A stretch of DNA of 64,000 nucleotides from Pseudomonas sp. EpS/L25 (GCF_001512295.1 NZ_LNUP01000017.1:45196-109195); one strand, 5' to 3'; positions 25,010 through 35,773 are shown, numbered from the stretch's first letter. Translations and numbers: made by a program. Notes: generated by a model not told the origin, from the sequence alone.

Positions 25010-26467
25010 TCAGGCGACTTCGTTGGGCTCTATCCCCAGGCCGACGGCAACGCCCTGGCCATAGGCCGGGTCCGCCTTGAGGAAATGGCCGATCTGGCGC
25101 AGCTGGACGTCACGGCTCACCGCGCCCAAGGCACCGGCGATATTATCGATCAGCAGCGCCCGCTGGTCCGCGCTCATCAGGCGGAACAGCGCGCCGGCCT
25201 GGCTGTAGTAATCCTCGTCCACCCGATGATCGTAGCGATCGGCCGGGCCGGCGAAGTTCAGCGCCGGCTCGCGGTACTGCGGTGCCTGCCTGGGCGTATG
25301 GCCCTGGCTGTTGGGCTCGTAGTTCGGCTGGGAACCGCCATTGCCATCGAATCTCATGGCACCGTCACGCTGGTTGTTGGCATAGGGGCAGCGCGGCGCG
25401 TTGACCGGCAACTGCTGGTAGTTGGTCCCCACCCGATAGCGCTGGGCATCGGCATAGGCGAACACCCGGCCCTGCAGCATCCGGTCTGGCGACAGCCCCA
25501 CGCCCGGCACCACATTGCTCGGGGCGAAGGACGCCTGCTCCACCTCGGCGAAGTAGTTCTGCGGATTGCGGTTCAGCTCCAGCACCCCGACTTCCTGCAG
25601 CGGATAATCCCGCTGCGACCAGACCTTGGTCACATCGAAAGGATTCTCCGTGCGACTGGCCGCCTCCTGCTCGGTCATCACCTGGATGCACAGGGTCCAG
25701 CGTGGAAAGTCGCCGCGCTCGATGGCCTGGAACAGGTCACGCTGGCTGTAGTCCGGATCGGTTCCGGCCAGCCGCGCCGCCTCGGCGGGCGCCAGGTTCC
25801 TGATGCCCTGCTGGCTCTTGAAGTGAAACTTCACGAAATGTCGCTCACCCTGGGCGTTGATCAGGCTGAAGGTATGGCTGCCGAAGCCGTGCATGAAGCG
25901 ATAGCCATCCGGAATGCCACGATCGGAAAACAGAATGGTCACCTGATGCAGCGATTCCGGCGACAGCGACCAGAAGTCCCACATCATCTGCGGACTCTTC
26001 AGGTTGCTCCAGGGATCGCGCTTCTGGGTATGGATGAAGTCCGGAAACTTCAGCGGATCGCGGATGAAGAACACCGGGGTGTTGTTGCCGACGATGTCCC
26101 AGTTGCCTTCTTCGGTATAGAACTTCAAGGCGAAACCCCGGGGATCGCGCTCGGTATCGGCCGAGCCCCGCTCACCGCCTACGGTGGAAAAACGCAGGAT
26201 GGTGTCGGTCTGCTTGCCCACGCTGGCGAACAACTTGGCGCTGGTCAGGTGGGTAATGTCCCGGGTCACGGTAAAGGTGCCATAGGCAGCGGAGCCCTTG
26301 GCATGCACCCTACGCTCAGGAATGACCTCACGATTGAAGTGCGCCAGCTTTTCGATCAGATGGAAGTCGTCGAGCATCAGCGGACCGCGCGGGCCGGCGG
26401 TGCGGGAATTCTGGTTGTCGGCCACTGGAATGCCGCTGGCGGTAGTGAGGATCTTGGTATCGGTCAC
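25010..26467 (-). CDS. katA: Monofunctional heme catalase
   Basis: 485 residues, a small-subunit catalase. Distal His in [12 protein letters not shown], Asn in [20 protein letters not shown], and the proximal heme signature [12 protein letters not shown] with the ligand Tyr are intact; [20 protein letters not shown] is the active-site region. Degrades hydrogen peroxide. GTG start at 26467 with GGGAG upstream; an upstream open extension is rejected because it would remove the ribosome site. Same neighbour (rplQ) as P. aeruginosa katA, the major stationary-phase catalase, but bfrA is not on the other side. Confidence 0.95.
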   Translation of the reverse strand: MTDTKILTTASGIPVADNQNSRTAGPRGPLMLDDFHLIEKLAHFNREVIPERRVHAKGSAAYGTFTVTRDITHLTSAKLFASVGKQTDTILRFSTVGGERGSADTERDPRGFALKFYTEEGNWDIVGNNTPVFFIRDPLKFPDFIHTQKRDPWSNLKSPQMMWDFWSLSPESLHQVTILFSDRGIPDGYRFMHGFGSHTFSLINAQGERHFVKFHFKSQQGIRNLAPAEAARLAGTDPDYSQRDLFQAIERGDFPRWTLCIQVMTEQEAASRTENPFDVTKVWSQRDYPLQEVGVLELNRNPQNYFAEVEQASFAPSNVVPGVGLSPDRMLQGRVFAYADAQRYRVGTNYQQLPVNAPRCPYANNQRDGAMRFDGNGGSQPNYEPNSQGHTPRQAPQYREPALNFAGPADRYDHRVDEDYYSQAGALFRLMSADQRALLIDNIAGALGAVSRDVQLRQIGHFLKADPAYGQGVAVGLGIEPNEVA

Positions 26468-26610
26468 AGGCTGTCTCCCTTTGAATAGCGCTTGCTGATC
26501 GCGTGGGAGAAGTATCGCCAAGGCAATACTTTAGGACTAATTTATTGATCCTAGCATCCTAATAGAAAATCCAAGTAGAAGTACCCTGCTTGCAGCTCGC
26601 TAAACGCCAG
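26468..26610 (-). promoter_or_regulatory. AT-rich katA upstream region
   Basis: No gene. The stretch 26518-26580 is markedly AT-rich for this genome and must hold the katA promoter. A CTAT and a CTAG half-site with OxyR-like 7-base spacing are present but the full four-part OxyR motif is poor (about 10 of 16 bases), so no site is called. Confidence 0.4.
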
Positions 26611-26615
26611 GCATG

Positions 26616-26643
26616 AAAAAGCCGGGCAAGAGCCCGGCTTTTT
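26616..26643 (-). terminator. Terminator of the alpha ribosomal operon
   Basis: AAAAAGCCGGGC/GCCCGGCTTTTT, a 12-bp stem with an AAGA-type loop, lies 15 bases past the rplQ stop. Symmetric A and T runs would let it act in both directions, but the only transcript ending here is the alpha operon. Confidence 0.92.
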
Positions 26644-26658
26644 CCAGAACAGCGCTAC

Positions 26659-27048
26659 TTATTCAGCAGCTTGTTCCACGGTACCGCCGACCGGACGGTC
26701 GATCAGCTCGACGTACGCCATGGGCGCATTGTCGCCAGCGCGGAAGCCGCACTTCAGGATACGCAGGTAGCCACCCGGACGGTTGGCGTAGCGCTTGCCC
26801 AGGTCGTTGAACAGCTTGCCAACGGCAGCTTTCGAACGGGTGCGGTCGAAAGCCAGACGACGGTTGGCGACGCTGTCTTCCTTGGCCAGGGTGATCAGCG
26901 GCTCGGCAACGCGGCGCAGCTCCTTGGCTTTCGGCAGGGTAGTTTTGATCAGCTCGTGCTCGAACAGCGACACAGCCATGTTCTGGAACATGGCCTTGCG
27001 GTGTGCGCTCGTGCGGCTCAGATGACGACCACTTTTACGATGACGCAT
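26659..27048 (-). CDS. rplQ: 50S ribosomal protein L17
   Basis: 129 residues. N-terminal [20 protein letters not shown] is the invariant L17 start; the protein closes near the exit tunnel on domain III of 23S rRNA. The C-terminal [24 protein letters not shown] is typical. Last gene of the rpsM-rpsK-rpsD-rpoA-rplQ alpha operon, 44 bases after rpoA and followed by a strong terminator. Confidence 0.99.
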   Translation of the reverse strand: MRHRKSGRHLSRTSAHRKAMFQNMAVSLFEHELIKTTLPKAKELRRVAEPLITLAKEDSVANRRLAFDRTRSKAAVGKLFNDLGKRYANRPGGYLRILKCGFRAGDNAPMAYVELIDRPVGGTVEQAAE

Positions 27049-27092
27049 GATTGAAATTCCTTCCCAAACTAACGTTCGGTGAACAATGACGA

Positions 27093-28094
27093 TCAGGCAG
27101 TAGCCTTGTCGTCCTTCTTAAGGCTTGCAGGGGGCCAGTTGTCCAGGCGCATACCGAGCGACAGACCACGCGAGGCCAGAACGTCCTTGATTTCGGTCAG
27201 GGACTTCTTGCCCAGGTTCGGGGTCTTGAGCAGCTCCACTTCGGTACGCTGAATCAGGTCACCGATGTAGTAGATGTTCTCCGCCTTGAGGCAGTTGGCC
27301 GAACGAACGGTCAGTTCCAGATCGTCTACCGGACGCAGCAGGATCGGATCGATCTCGTCTTCCTGTTCAACCACGACCGGCTCGCTGTCGCCCTTGAGGT
27401 CGACGAACGCTGCCAGCTGTTGCTGCAGGATAGTGGCGGCACGACGGATGGCTTCTTCCGGGTCCAAAGTACCGTTGGTTTCCAGGTCAAGCACGAGCTT
27501 GTCCAGGTTGGTACGCTGCTCGACCCGAGCGTTTTCCACCACGTACGCCACGCGACGAACCGGACTGAACGAAGCGTCGAGCTGCAGACGGCCGATAGCA
27601 CGGGTCTCGTCTTCTTCGCTCTGGCGCGCATCGGCGGGCTCATAGCCACGACCGCGTGCGATTTTCAGCTTCATGTTCAGCGAACCGTTGTCCGCCAGGT
27701 GGGCGATGACGTGCTCACCGTTGACGATCTCGACATCGTGATCGACCTGAATGTCGGAGGCCAGAACTGGCCCCTGACCTTTCTTGCTCAGACTCAGGGT
27801 GACTTCGTCACGGCCGTGCAACTTGATGGCCAGACCCTTGAGATTGAGCAGGATCTCGATCACGTCTTCCTGCACGCCTTCGATGGCGCTGTACTCGTGC
27901 AGGACTCCGTCGATCTCTGCTTCGACTACCGCGCAGCCAGGCATGGAGGACAACAGGATACGCCGCAGCGCGTTGCCCAAGGTATGGCCGAAACCACGCT
28001 CGAGAGGCTCGAGGGTGATCTTGGCACGGGTCTGACTAACCGCCTGCACATCGATATGGCGGGGGGTCAGGAACTCATTTACCGAACTCTGCAT
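27093..28094 (-). CDS. rpoA: RNA polymerase alpha subunit
   Basis: 333 residues. N-terminal dimerisation domain ([19 protein letters not shown]) and C-terminal domain from about 250 with the UP-element/activator helix-hairpin-helix ([51 protein letters not shown]). Arg265-equivalent is in VRSANCLK. Dimer scaffold for assembly with RpoB and RpoC encoded in this window. Between rpsD and rplQ, as in all gammaproteobacteria. Confidence 0.99.
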   Translation of the reverse strand: MQSSVNEFLTPRHIDVQAVSQTRAKITLEPLERGFGHTLGNALRRILLSSMPGCAVVEAEIDGVLHEYSAIEGVQEDVIEILLNLKGLAIKLHGRDEVTLSLSKKGQGPVLASDIQVDHDVEIVNGEHVIAHLADNGSLNMKLKIARGRGYEPADARQSEEDETRAIGRLQLDASFSPVRRVAYVVENARVEQRTNLDKLVLDLETNGTLDPEEAIRRAATILQQQLAAFVDLKGDSEPVVVEQEDEIDPILLRPVDDLELTVRSANCLKAENIYYIGDLIQRTEVELLKTPNLGKKSLTEIKDVLASRGLSLGMRLDNWPPASLKKDDKATA

Positions 28095-28116
28095 GGATGC
28101 ACCTACTTTCTAGCCC

Positions 28117-28737
28117 TTACTTGGAGTAGAGCTCGACGATCAGGTTTTCGTTGATGTCGGCGGAGAGATCACCACGGGCCGGCACACTCTTGAAGGTGCC
28201 TTCCTTTTTCTCGGTGCTCACTTCGACCCACTCAACCCGGCCACGCTGGCCGCACAGCTCGAGAGCTTGAGCGATACGCAGCTGGTTCTTGGCCTTTTCG
28301 CGGACCGCGACGACGTCGCCGACCTTGACCTGATAGGAGGGAATGTTGACGGTCTGACCGTTGACGGTGATCGACTTGTGGGAGACCAGCTGGCGCGATT
28401 CCGCGCGAGTGGCACCGAAGCCCATGCGATACACCACGTTGTCCAGACGGCATTCGAGCAGCTGCAGCAGGTTCTCACCGGTTGCGCCCTTGCGACGGGC
28501 AGCTTCCTGGTAGTAACCGGCGAACTGACGCTCGAGCACGCCATAGATACGGCGGACTTTCTGCTTTTCACGCAGCTGCAGACCGTAGTCGGACAGACGA
28601 CCGCGACGCTGACCATGCTGGCCAGGAACGGTTTCCAGCTTGCACTTCGAGTCGAGGGCACGGGAGCCGCTCTTCAGGAAGAGGTCAGTGCCTTCGCGGC
28701 GGGACAGTTTGCACTTGGGACCAATGTAACGAGCCAT
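28117..28737 (-). CDS. rpsD: 30S ribosomal protein S4
   Basis: 206 residues. Starts [21 protein letters not shown]; the S4 RNA-binding domain spans about 95-155 ([28 protein letters not shown]). Primary 16S binder; in E. coli it is also the translational repressor of this operon, acting at the rpsM leader. Cys residues of the zinc-type S4 N-terminus are absent except C9, so this is the zinc-independent form. Confidence 0.99.
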   Translation of the reverse strand: MARYIGPKCKLSRREGTDLFLKSGSRALDSKCKLETVPGQHGQRRGRLSDYGLQLREKQKVRRIYGVLERQFAGYYQEAARRKGATGENLLQLLECRLDNVVYRMGFGATRAESRQLVSHKSITVNGQTVNIPSYQVKVGDVVAVREKAKNQLRIAQALELCGQRGRVEWVEVSTEKKEGTFKSVPARGDLSADINENLIVELYSK

Positions 28738-28753
28738 TTCTCACTGTCTCCTA

Positions 28754-29143
28754 TTACACGCGACGCTTCTTCGGCGGACGGCACCCGTTATGCGGGATGG
28801 GCGTCACGTCGGTGATGCTGGCGATCTTGTAACCACAGGCATTCAGGGCGCGAACAGCGGACTCACGGCCGGGGCCGGGACCTTTGACGTTCACGTCCAG
28901 ATTCTTCAGACCATATTCCAGAGCGGCTTGGCCGGCACGTTCAGCTGCAATCTGGGCAGCGAACGGAGTGCTCTTACGGGAGCCACGGAAGCCGGAGCCA
29001 CCGGAGGTCGCCCAGGACAACGCATTGCCCTGACGATCGGTGATGGTCACGATAGTGTTGTTGAAAGACGCGTGGATATGGGCGATGCCATCAACCACTG
29101 TCTTTTTGACTTTCTTACGAGGACGAGCAGCAGGTTTTGCCAT
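28754..29143 (-). CDS. rpsK: 30S ribosomal protein S11
   Basis: 129 residues. Conserved [22 protein letters not shown] and the C-terminal [19 protein letters not shown] are both visible. Part of the platform of the small subunit near the mRNA exit. Sits 30 bases after rpsM and 16 before rpsD in the alpha operon. Confidence 0.99.
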
Positions 29144-29173
29144 GACTAGATTCCTGTCGATTCGCGGATGCGA

Positions 29174-29530
29174 TTACTTGCGGATCGGCTTGCGCGGGCC
29201 CTTACGGGTACGGGCATTGGTCTTGGTGCGCTGACCATGGACCGGCAGACCACGGCGGTGACGCAGACCGCGGTAGCAACCCAGATCCATCAGGCGCTTG
29301 ATGTTCATGTTGATTTCGCGGCGCAGGTCACCCTCGGTGAGGATTTTGGCGACCTCGTTACGCAGCTGATCGACCTGCTCGTCGCTCAGTTCTTTGATCT
29401 TGGCGGTCGGCTCGATGCCGGTGGCCGCGCAGATCTTCTGAGAGGTAGTGCGACCGACACCATAGATGTAGGTCAGCGAGATAACAGTGTGCTTGTTATC
29501 TGGAATGTTGACGCCTGCAATACGGGCCAT
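29174..29530 (-). CDS. rpsM: 30S ribosomal protein S13
   Basis: 118 residues. [19 protein letters not shown] start and the basic C-terminal tail [20 protein letters not shown] that contacts P-site tRNA. First gene of the alpha operon. The 130-base gap before it contains a GC-rich hairpin (29616-29643) and, by analogy with E. coli, would be where S4 represses translation; I did not identify the pseudoknot itself. Confidence 0.99.
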   Translation of the reverse strand: MARIAGVNIPDNKHTVISLTYIYGVGRTTSQKICAATGIEPTAKIKELSDEQVDQLRNEVAKILTEGDLRREINMNIKRLMDLGCYRGLRHRRGLPVHGQRTKTNARTRKGPRKPIRK

Positions 29531-29615
29531 TCAGAAAAACTCCAATTGACAGCTACCGACGCCCCGGAAGCCAAGAAAAGGGCGCGCGATATTAACGCTG
29601 TAGGAACAAATGATC

Positions 29616-29643
29616 AACCCGGCAGCACACTAGCTGCCGGGTT
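29616..29643 (-). terminator. Strong hairpin between rpmJ and rpsM
   Basis: AACCCGGCAGC/GCTGCCGGGTT (29616-29626 / 29633-29643), an 11-bp perfect stem with a six-base loop. Followed on the minus strand by GATCATTTG, so without a real U run. It sits at the joint between the spc and alpha operons and probably acts as a partial terminator or RNA-processing/stability element. Confidence 0.55.
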
Positions 29644-29660
29644 AGACGCGTGGATCACAC

Positions 29661-29777
29661 TCAGCCTTGGCGCTGCTTGTGACGCGGTTCAGCGCTGCAG
29701 ATCACGCGTACGACGCCTTCGCGCCGAATGATCTTGCAGTTACGGCACAGCTTCTTGACCGATGCACGAACTTTCAT
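29661..29777 (-). CDS. rpmJ: 50S ribosomal protein L36 (zinc-ribbon form)
   Basis: 38 residues: starts [10 protein letters not shown], ends RHKQRQG. The four zinc ligands C11, C14, C27 and H33 are all present (CRNC...C...H), so this is the zinc-binding C+ form. Zinc-free paralogues, where they exist, are usually Zur-regulated and elsewhere; none is in this window. Last gene of the spc operon, 30 bases after secY. Confidence 0.98.
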
Positions 29778-29807
29778 GACAACTCCTCTAACCTTACGGG
29801 TAACGGA

Positions 29808-31139
29808 TCAGCGCATCATGCCGCCGCCGTAGCCCTTCAGGTTGGCTTTCTTCATCAGGGACTCGTATTGATGAGATACGAGATGGGACTGGACCTGGGA
29901 CATGAAGTCCATGACCACAACCACCACGATCAGCAACGAGGTCCCGCCGAGATAGAACGGCACGTTCGCCGCGACCACCAGGAACTGGGGCAACAAGCAC
30001 ACCGCCGTCATGTACAGGGCACCGAACATGGTCAGCCGGGTCAGCACGCCATCGATATAGCGCGCAGACTGCTCACCTGGACGAATACCCGGAATGAACG
30101 CTCCGGATTTCTTCAGGTTTTCCGCCACGTCCTTGGGGTTGAACATCAGCGCCGTATAGAAGAAGCAGAAGAAGATGATCCCTGCACTAAACAGCAAGAT
30201 GTTCAGCGGCTGACCGGGGGCGATGGCCTGAGCCACGTCCTGCAACCAACCAAGACCTTCGGACTGACCGAACCACGAACCGAGCGATGCCGGGAACAGC
30301 AGAATGCTGCTGGCGAAAATAGCCGGAATGACACCGGCCATGTTCACCTTGAGCGGCAGATGGCTGTTCTGCGCAGCGAAGACCTTGCGGCCCTGCTGAC
30401 GCTTGGCGTAGTGCACCGCAATGCGACGCTGACCACGCTCGATGAACACCACGAAGGCAATGATGGCCACGGCCACCACACCCACCATGATCAGCGCGAA
30501 GATATTGATATCGCCCTGCCGTGCCGACTCGAAGGACTGACCGATGGCACGAGGCAAGCCCGCGACGATGCCGGCGAAGATCAGCATCGAAATGCCGTTA
30601 CCGATACCGCGCTCGGTGATCTGCTCACCGAGCCACATCATGAACAGCGCACCGGCGACGAACGTGGTGACAGCGACGAAATAGAAGCTGAAGCCCACGC
30701 TGAACGCGACACCCTGACTGGCGAGTCCTACCGACATCCCGGTGGCCTGAACGAGCGCCAGAACCAGCGTGCCGTAACGGGTGTACTGGCTGATCTTGCG
30801 ACGACCAGACTCACCCTCTTTCTTCAATTGCTCCAGCTGCGGGCTGATCGCGGTAAGCAGCTGCATGATGATCGATGCCGAGATGTACGGCATGATCCCA
30901 AGGGCAAAGATGCTCATCCGCTCCAGCGCACCGCCGGAGAACATGTTGAAGAGGCTAAGAATGGTCCCCTCGTTCTGCCTGAACAGTGCGGCCAGCTGAT
31001 CGGGATTGATACCCGGAACAGGGATGTGCGCACCGATCCTGTAGACGATGATCGCCAGAAACAGGAATCGGAGGCGGGTCCACAGCTCGGACATACCACC
31101 GCTCTTGCTGAGCGCAGAGAGAGCACCTTGCTTAGCCAT
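29808..31139 (-). CDS. secY: Preprotein translocase channel SecY
   Basis: 443 residues with ten hydrophobic segments. Plug and pore motifs are recognisable, as are [32 protein letters not shown] and the cytoplasmic loop [17 protein letters not shown]. Forms the SecYEG channel with SecE, also encoded here (56445). Directly abuts rplO in the spc operon; the stop of rplO and start of secY are adjacent. Confidence 0.99.
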   Translation of the reverse strand: MAKQGALSALSKSGGMSELWTRLRFLFLAIIVYRIGAHIPVPGINPDQLAALFRQNEGTILSLFNMFSGGALERMSIFALGIMPYISASIIMQLLTAISPQLEQLKKEGESGRRKISQYTRYGTLVLALVQATGMSVGLASQGVAFSVGFSFYFVAVTTFVAGALFMMWLGEQITERGIGNGISMLIFAGIVAGLPRAIGQSFESARQGDINIFALIMVGVVAVAIIAFVVFIERGQRRIAVHYAKRQQGRKVFAAQNSHLPLKVNMAGVIPAIFASSILLFPASLGSWFGQSEGLGWLQDVAQAIAPGQPLNILLFSAGIIFFCFFYTALMFNPKDVAENLKKSGAFIPGIRPGEQSARYIDGVLTRLTMFGALYMTAVCLLPQFLVVAANVPFYLGGTSLLIVVVVVMDFMSQVQSHLVSHQYESLMKKANLKGYGGGMMR

Positions 31140-31574
31140 TTATTCCTCGATCTTGCCGCCAGCTGCTTCGATGGCTGCACGTGCACCCTTGGTGGCACCA
31201 ATGCCCTTCAGGGTGACGGCACGAGTAACGTCGCCGGACAGCACAACCTTGACACGCTTGATGTCGCGGCTGATCACGTTGGCGTCTTTCAGTGCCTGCA
31301 GATCGACGACGTCGACATCAACCTTGGCCAGCTCGGAGGTACGAACCTCGGCACGGTCCAGGGCCTTCAGCGAGACGAAGCCGAACTTCGGCAGACGACG
31401 GTGCAGCGGCTGCTGGCCGCCCTCGAAGCCCGGTGCAACCTTGCCGCCGGAGCGGGAGGTCAGACCCTTGTGGCCACGGCCACCGGTCTTGCCCAGGCCG
31501 CTACCGATACCCCGACCGGGACGCAGCTTCTCGCGGCGAGCGCCGGGAGCGGAACGCAGATCATTCAATTTCAT
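31140..31574 (-). CDS. rplO: 50S ribosomal protein L15
   Basis: 144 residues. [37 protein letters not shown], shortened here to its Gly/Arg-rich extension, is the L15 hallmark that threads into 23S rRNA. C-terminal globular domain ends [19 protein letters not shown]. Three bases after rpmD and immediately before secY. Confidence 0.98.
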   Translation of the reverse strand: MKLNDLRSAPGARREKLRPGRGIGSGLGKTGGRGHKGLTSRSGGKVAPGFEGGQQPLHRRLPKFGFVSLKALDRAEVRTSELAKVDVDVVDLQALKDANVISRDIKRVKVVLSGDVTRAVTLKGIGATKGARAAIEAAGGKIEE

Positions 31575-31577
31575 GAC

Positions 31578-31760
31578 TTAACCCTCCACACGCAGAAGGT
31601 AGTAGGCCTTGTTGATCATGCCGCGATTTTCAGGGGTGTCCTGAACTTCGACGGTATGACCAATGCGACGCAGGCCGAGACCCTTGACGCAAGCCTTGTG
31701 ATTGGCCAGACGGCCATGGACGCTCTTGATCAGCGTGACCTTGACGGTTGCGTTAGCCAT
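31578..31760 (-). CDS. rpmD: 50S ribosomal protein L30
   Basis: 60 residues. Family core [20 protein letters not shown] and [20 protein letters not shown]. The ATG at 31760 gives MANATVKV; a longer reading into rpsE is excluded because it overlaps that gene. Spaced two bases from rpsE and three from rplO. Confidence 0.98.
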   Translation of the reverse strand: MANATVKVTLIKSVHGRLANHKACVKGLGLRRIGHTVEVQDTPENRGMINKAYYLLRVEG

Positions 31761-31762
31761 GA

Positions 31763-32263
31763 TCAGAGAATCTCCTCGACGCTCTTGCCACGCTTGGCAG
31801 CAACAGCTTCCGGCGCCTGCATGTGCTTGAGACCTTCGAAGGTCGCGTACACCACGTTTACCGGGTTGGTGGAGCCGTAGCACTTGGCCAGGACGTTCTG
31901 CACACCAGCGACTTCCAGGACGGCACGCATGGCGCCACCAGCGATGATGCCGGTACCTTCGGAAGCGGGCTGCATGTACACCTTGGAGGCGCCGTGGGCA
32001 GCCTTGACCGGGTACTGCAGGGTTGTGCCGTTCAGATCCACCTGGATCATGTTGCGGCGAGCAGCTTCCATTGCCTTCTGGATGGCAGCAGGCACTTCAC
32101 GCGCCTTGCCACGGCCGAAGCCAACGCGGCCCTTGCCATCGCCAACCACGGTCAGAGCGGTGAAGGCGAAGATACGGCCGCCTTTCACGGTTTTGGCTAC
32201 GCGGTTAACTTGAACCAGCTTCTCGATGTAGCCTTCGTCGCGCTTTTGATCGTTATTTGCCAT
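31763..32263 (-). CDS. rpsE: 30S ribosomal protein S5
   Basis: 166 residues. Double-stranded RNA-binding N-terminal domain ([19 protein letters not shown]) and [24 protein letters not shown]; the spectinomycin-site loop VKGGR is wild type. C-terminal domain includes [15 protein letters not shown]. Contributes to decoding accuracy. Member of the spc operon, three bases after rplR. Confidence 0.99.
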   Translation of the reverse strand: MANNDQKRDEGYIEKLVQVNRVAKTVKGGRIFAFTALTVVGDGKGRVGFGRGKAREVPAAIQKAMEAARRNMIQVDLNGTTLQYPVKAAHGASKVYMQPASEGTGIIAGGAMRAVLEVAGVQNVLAKCYGSTNPVNVVYATFEGLKHMQAPEAVAAKRGKSVEEIL

Positions 32264-32266
32264 GAC

Positions 32267-32617
32267 TTAGAACTCCAGCCCGCCTTCACGAGCAGCGTCG
32301 GCCAGCGCCTTGACGCGACCATGGTACTTGAAGCCAGAACGATCAAAGGCCACCTGGGTAACGCCAGCGGCCTTGGCACGCTCGGCGACCAGCAGACCAA
32401 CTTTCTTGGCCGCCTCGACGTTGCTGGTAGCGCTCTCGCGCAGTTCTTTGTCCAACGTAGAAGCGCTGGCCAGGACCTTGCTGCCGTCGGCCGCGATGAC
32501 CTGAGCATAGATGTGCTGGGAAGAGCGGTACACGCACAGACGGACCACTTCCAGTTCGCGCATCTTCAGGCGAGCCTTGCGAGCGCGACGCAGTCGGGTT
32601 TCTTTCTTGACGGTCAT
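32267..32617 (-). CDS. rplR: 50S ribosomal protein L18
   Basis: 116 residues. [15 protein letters not shown] start and the 5S-binding core [15 protein letters not shown], ending [22 protein letters not shown]. Brings 5S rRNA to the large subunit together with L5 (34046). Ten bases after rplF. Confidence 0.98.
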   Translation of the reverse strand: MTVKKETRLRRARKARLKMRELEVVRLCVYRSSQHIYAQVIAADGSKVLASASTLDKELRESATSNVEAAKKVGLLVAERAKAAGVTQVAFDRSGFKYHGRVKALADAAREGGLEF

Positions 32618-32627
32618 TTGCTATGCC

Positions 32628-33161
32628 CTACTTTTTCTTGGCTTCTTTACGGTGGACGACTTCGTCGGCGTACCGTACACCTTTGCCCTTGTAAGGCTCC
32701 GGCGGACGGAAACCACGAATCTCAGCCGCAACCTGGCCAACCAGCTGCTTGTCGATACCCTTGATCAGGATGTCGGTCTGGTTGGGGGTTTCTGCGGTGA
32801 TGCCTTGCGGCAGTTCGTAGTCCACGGGGTGAGAGAAGCCCAGAGCGAGGTTCAGCACCTGACCTTTGGCCTGGGCCTTGTAGCCCACACCGACCAGTTG
32901 CAGCTTGCGCTCGAAGCCCTGGCTGACGCCGATCACCATGTTGTTGACCAGGGCACGGGTAGTGCCGGCCATCGCACGGGTCTGCTGGTCACCATTGCGA
33001 GCGGCAAAACGCAGCTCACCGGACTCTTGGGTCACTTCGACCGAGGGATGCACCTTCAGCTCCAGAGCGCCCTTGGCACCCTTGACCGAAAGAGCCTGAC
33101 CGGCCAGATTCACTTCGACGCCCGCAGGCAGTCTTACGGGGTTTTTAGCAACGCGAGACAT
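32628..33161 (-). CDS. rplF: 50S ribosomal protein L6
   Basis: 177 residues made of two repeated domains. [17 protein letters not shown] start; the signature [24 protein letters not shown] end is exact for L6. Sits near the sarcin-ricin loop and elongation-factor site. Spc operon, 11 bases after rpsH. Confidence 0.99.
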   Translation of the reverse strand: MSRVAKNPVRLPAGVEVNLAGQALSVKGAKGALELKVHPSVEVTQESGELRFAARNGDQQTRAMAGTTRALVNNMVIGVSQGFERKLQLVGVGYKAQAKGQVLNLALGFSHPVDYELPQGITAETPNQTDILIKGIDKQLVGQVAAEIRGFRPPEPYKGKGVRYADEVVHRKEAKKK

Positions 33162-33172
33162 GCTGATTCCCC

Positions 33173-33565
33173 TTAGAAGACTGTGCAGAGCACTTCGCCG
33201 CCAACACCAGCAGCACGGGCTGCGCGATCAGTCATCACACCTTTGTTAGTGGAAACGATCGACACGCCCAGACCACCGCGCACTTTCGGCAGCTGGTCAA
33301 CGGCTTTGTACTGGCGCAGACCGGGACGGCTGCTACGCTTGAGTTCTTCGATGACAGGCTTGCCTTCGAAGTACTTCAGCTCGATGGACAGCAACGGCTT
33401 GGATTCCGCGCTGACCTGAAAATCCGCGATGTAACCTTCGTCCTTGAGGACTTTGGCAACGGCTGCCTTCAGTTTGGAAGAAGGCATGCTTACGACGGTC
33501 TTTTCAGCCATCTGGGCATTACGGATACGAGTTAGCATGTCTGCTAACGGGTCCTGCATACTCAT
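33173..33565 (-). CDS. rpsH: 30S ribosomal protein S8
   Basis: 130 residues. [18 protein letters not shown] start and the 16S-binding C-terminal motif [20 protein letters not shown]. In E. coli S8 represses the spc operon by binding the rplE start region. Here rpsH follows an unusually long (161-base) gap after rpsN that holds two inverted repeats. Confidence 0.99.
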   Translation of the reverse strand: MSMQDPLADMLTRIRNAQMAEKTVVSMPSSKLKAAVAKVLKDEGYIADFQVSAESKPLLSIELKYFEGKPVIEELKRSSRPGLRQYKAVDQLPKVRGGLGVSIVSTNKGVMTDRAARAAGVGGEVLCTVF

Positions 33566-33626
33566 GGGCTATTAGCTCCTAATACAGAAACGAGCCTTCC
33601 GGCTCTCAAAATCACCCCTCGGCAAT

Positions 33627-33699
33627 AGGCCGATTCGGGCGAGCCGAGCATTCTAGTGATCGGCCTGAAACGAATCAAGCCCCAAAAGGGGCTTGATTC
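33627..33699 (-). other. Paired inverted repeats in the rpsN-rpsH gap
   Basis: GAATCAAGCCCC/GGGGCTTGATTC (33672-33683 / 33688-33699), a 12-bp perfect stem with an AAAA loop, and AGGCCGAT/ATCGGCCT (33627-33634 / 33659-33666). The spc genes around them are mostly 3-20 bases apart. On the minus strand the first stem is followed by GTTTCAGGCC, not a T run. Possible attenuator, RNase site or S8-related element; role unproven. The rest of the 33566-33726 gap holds nothing recognisable. Confidence 0.5.
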
Positions 33700-33726
33700 A
33701 ATTACCGCGATGAAAGGCGCTCGCTG

Positions 33727-34032
33727 TTACCAGCTGGCCTTCACCAGGCCGGGCACGTCACCGCGCATGGCTGCTTCACGCAGCTTGATGCGGGACAGAC
33801 CGAACTTGCGGTATACGCCGTGCGGACGACCGGTCAGGCGGCAGCGGTTACGCAGGCGGCTGGCGCTGGCGTCACGGGGCTGCTTCTGCAGGGCGACCTG
33901 GGCGTTCCAACGGTCCTCGGGGGATGCGTTGACATTACCGATGGTCGCCTTCAGCTCAGCGCGCTTCTTGGTGTACTTGGCAACCGTCTGCTGACGCTTC
34001 AGCTCGCGGTTGATCATGCTTTGCTTAGCCAT
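33727..34032 (-). CDS. rpsN: 30S ribosomal protein S14 (zinc-free form)
   Basis: 101 residues. The long form without zinc-ribbon cysteines: [20 protein letters not shown] start and [25 protein letters not shown] end, where only one Cys remains. Located in the head of the small subunit. Thirteen bases after rplE, but 161 bases before rpsH. Confidence 0.99.
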   Translation of the reverse strand: MAKQSMINRELKRQQTVAKYTKKRAELKATIGNVNASPEDRWNAQVALQKQPRDASASRLRNRCRLTGRPHGVYRKFGLSRIKLREAAMRGDVPGLVKASW

Positions 34033-34045
34033 CTGAAGACCTCAA

Positions 34046-34585
34046 TCAGTTACGGAACGGGAAGTTGAACGCGCGCAGCAGCGCACGGCCTTCCTCGTCG
34101 GTACGAGCGGTGGTGGTCAGGGTGATGTCCATACCACGCAGCGCATCGATCTTGTCGTAATCGATTTCCGGGAAGATGATCTGCTCTTTCACGCCCATGC
34201 TGTAGTTGCCACGACCATCGAAGGACTTGGCATTCAGGCCGCGGAAGTCACGCACGCGCGGCAGGGAGATGGACAGCAGACGATCCAGGAATTCGTACAT
34301 GCGATCGCTACGCAGGGTCACCTTGACGCCGATCGGCCAGCCTTCGCGGATCTTGAAGCCAGCAATGGAATTGCGGGCATAAGTCACGACCGGCTTTTGA
34401 CCAGCGATCTTTTCCAGGTCAGCTACAGCGTTGTCGATGATCTTCTTGTCACCGACTGCCTCGCCCAGACCCATGTTCAGGGTGATCTTGGTGATGCGCG
34501 GAACTTCCATCACGTTACCCAGCTGAAGCTGCTCTTTCAGCTTGGGCGCGATTTCCTTCCGATAAATCTCTTTCAATCGTGCCAT
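34046..34585 (-). CDS. rplE: 50S ribosomal protein L5
   Basis: 179 residues. Core motifs [38 protein letters not shown] and [20 protein letters not shown]. Binds 5S rRNA with L18 and contacts P-site tRNA. 19 bases after rplX. Confidence 0.99.
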   Translation of the reverse strand: MARLKEIYRKEIAPKLKEQLQLGNVMEVPRITKITLNMGLGEAVGDKKIIDNAVADLEKIAGQKPVVTYARNSIAGFKIREGWPIGVKVTLRSDRMYEFLDRLLSISLPRVRDFRGLNAKSFDGRGNYSMGVKEQIIFPEIDYDKIDALRGMDITLTTTARTDEEGRALLRAFNFPFRN

Positions 34586-34604
34586 GGTGATCTACCTAGC
34601 AGCT

Positions 34605-34919
34605 TCAGGCCTGGACCGCTTTTTGGGTCGACTTGAAGATACGAATCTTCTTGCCGTCTTCGACTTTGAAACCAACACGGTCAGCCTTGTTGGTCTCGGA
34701 GTTGAAAATGGCAACGTTGGAGACATGCAGAGGGGCTTCTTTCTCTACGATGCCACCCTGAACGCCCAGCATGGGGTTAGGCTTGGTGTGGCGCTTGATC
34801 AGGTTGACGCCACCCACGACCAGACGGTCATCGGCGAGTACCTTCAGCACCTTGCCACGTTTGCCCTTGTCCTTGCCGGCAATGACGATTACCTCGTCGT
34901 CACGACGAATCTTTTGCAT
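34605..34919 (-). CDS. rplX: 50S ribosomal protein L24
   Basis: 104 residues. KOW motif [21 protein letters not shown] at the N-terminus, then [13 protein letters not shown]. Early 23S assembly protein near the exit tunnel. Twelve bases after rplN. Confidence 0.99.
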   Translation of the reverse strand: MQKIRRDDEVIVIAGKDKGKRGKVLKVLADDRLVVGGVNLIKRHTKPNPMLGVQGGIVEKEAPLHVSNVAIFNSETNKADRVGFKVEDGKKIRIFKSTQKAVQA

Positions 34920-34931
34920 GTCGGCTACTCC

Positions 34932-35300
34932 TTACAGCACTTCGGGGGCAAGGGAGACGATCTTCATGAACTTCTCGGAGCGAAGTTCACGGGTCACCGG
35001 CCCAAAGATACGGGTGCCAATCGGCTCTTGCTTGTTGTTCAGCAGAACCGCGGCGTTACCGTCGAAGCGGATGATGGAACCGTCGGTGCGGCGGACGCCG
35101 TGCTTGGTACGCACGACGACAGCGGTCATCACCTGACCTTTCTTCACCTTGCCGCGCGGAATTGCTTCCTTGACGGTGACTTTGATGATGTCGCCGATGC
35201 CGGCGTAACGGCGGTGGGAACCGCCGAGCACCTTGATGCACATCACGCGACGAGCGCCGCTGTTGTCGGCGACGTCAAGCATGGATTGAGTCTGGATCAT
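34932..35300 (-). CDS. rplN: 50S ribosomal protein L14
   Basis: 122 residues. [24 protein letters not shown] start and [24 protein letters not shown] end, exact for the family. Forms part of the subunit interface beside L19. Twelve bases after rpsQ; by analogy with E. coli this is the first gene of the spc operon, though no promoter or terminator is visible in that gap. Confidence 0.99.
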   Translation of the reverse strand: MIQTQSMLDVADNSGARRVMCIKVLGGSHRRYAGIGDIIKVTVKEAIPRGKVKKGQVMTAVVVRTKHGVRRTDGSIIRFDGNAAVLLNNKQEPIGTRIFGPVTRELRSEKFMKIVSLAPEVL

Positions 35301-35312
35301 GGCTCTCTACCC

Positions 35313-35579
35313 TTATACCTGAACGGCGCGCTCGACGACGTCAACCAGGGTCCACGCCTTGGTCTTGGCCAGGGGGCGGGTTTCGCGAATGGTGACCAGG
35401 TCACCAATGCGGCACTGATTGGTTTCGTCGTGGGCGTGCAGTTTGGTGGAACGCTTCACGTATTTACCGTAGATCGGGTGCTTGACGCGACGCTCGATCA
35501 ATACGGTGACGGTTTTGTCCATCTTGTCGCTGACCACTCGGCCGGTCAGCGTACGGACAGTTTTTTCAGCTTCAGCCAT
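35313..35579 (-). CDS. rpsQ: 30S ribosomal protein S17
   Basis: 88 residues. [20 protein letters not shown], then the OB-fold motif [19 protein letters not shown]. The ATG at 35579 is preferred over a GTG two codons upstream because it gives the family-standard N-terminus. Last gene of the S10 operon by comparison with E. coli. Confidence 0.98.
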   Translation of the reverse strand: MAEAEKTVRTLTGRVVSDKMDKTVTVLIERRVKHPIYGKYVKRSTKLHAHDETNQCRIGDLVTIRETRPLAKTKAWTLVDVVERAVQV

Positions 35580-35581
35580 GA

Positions 35582-35773
35582 TCACTTACCTGCTTGCTGG
35601 TTCAGCACAGTCTTGACGCGAGCGATGTCGCGCTTCACTTGCGAGAGCATGTGAGACTGACCCAACTGGCCAGTTGCCTTCTGCATACGCAGATTGAACT
35701 GGTCACGCAGCAGGTTGAGAAGCTGCTCGTTCAGCTCCTCTACGGATTTCTCACGCAATTCTTTCGCTTTCAT
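35582..35773 (-). CDS. rpmC: 50S ribosomal protein L29
   Basis: 63 residues, two helices: [19 protein letters not shown] and [17 protein letters not shown]. Its ATG shares one base with the rplP stop (TGATG), so the genes are coupled. Near the tunnel exit, contacting signal recognition particle and trigger factor. Confidence 0.98.
   Translation of the reverse strand: MKAKELREKSVEELNEQLLNLLRDQFNLRMQKATGQLGQSHMLSQVKRDIARVKTVLNQQAGK

Noticed and set aside
26518..26580. OxyR binding site in front of katA
   Set aside because: Only one complete half-site and about 10 of 16 consensus bases match; not enough to call.
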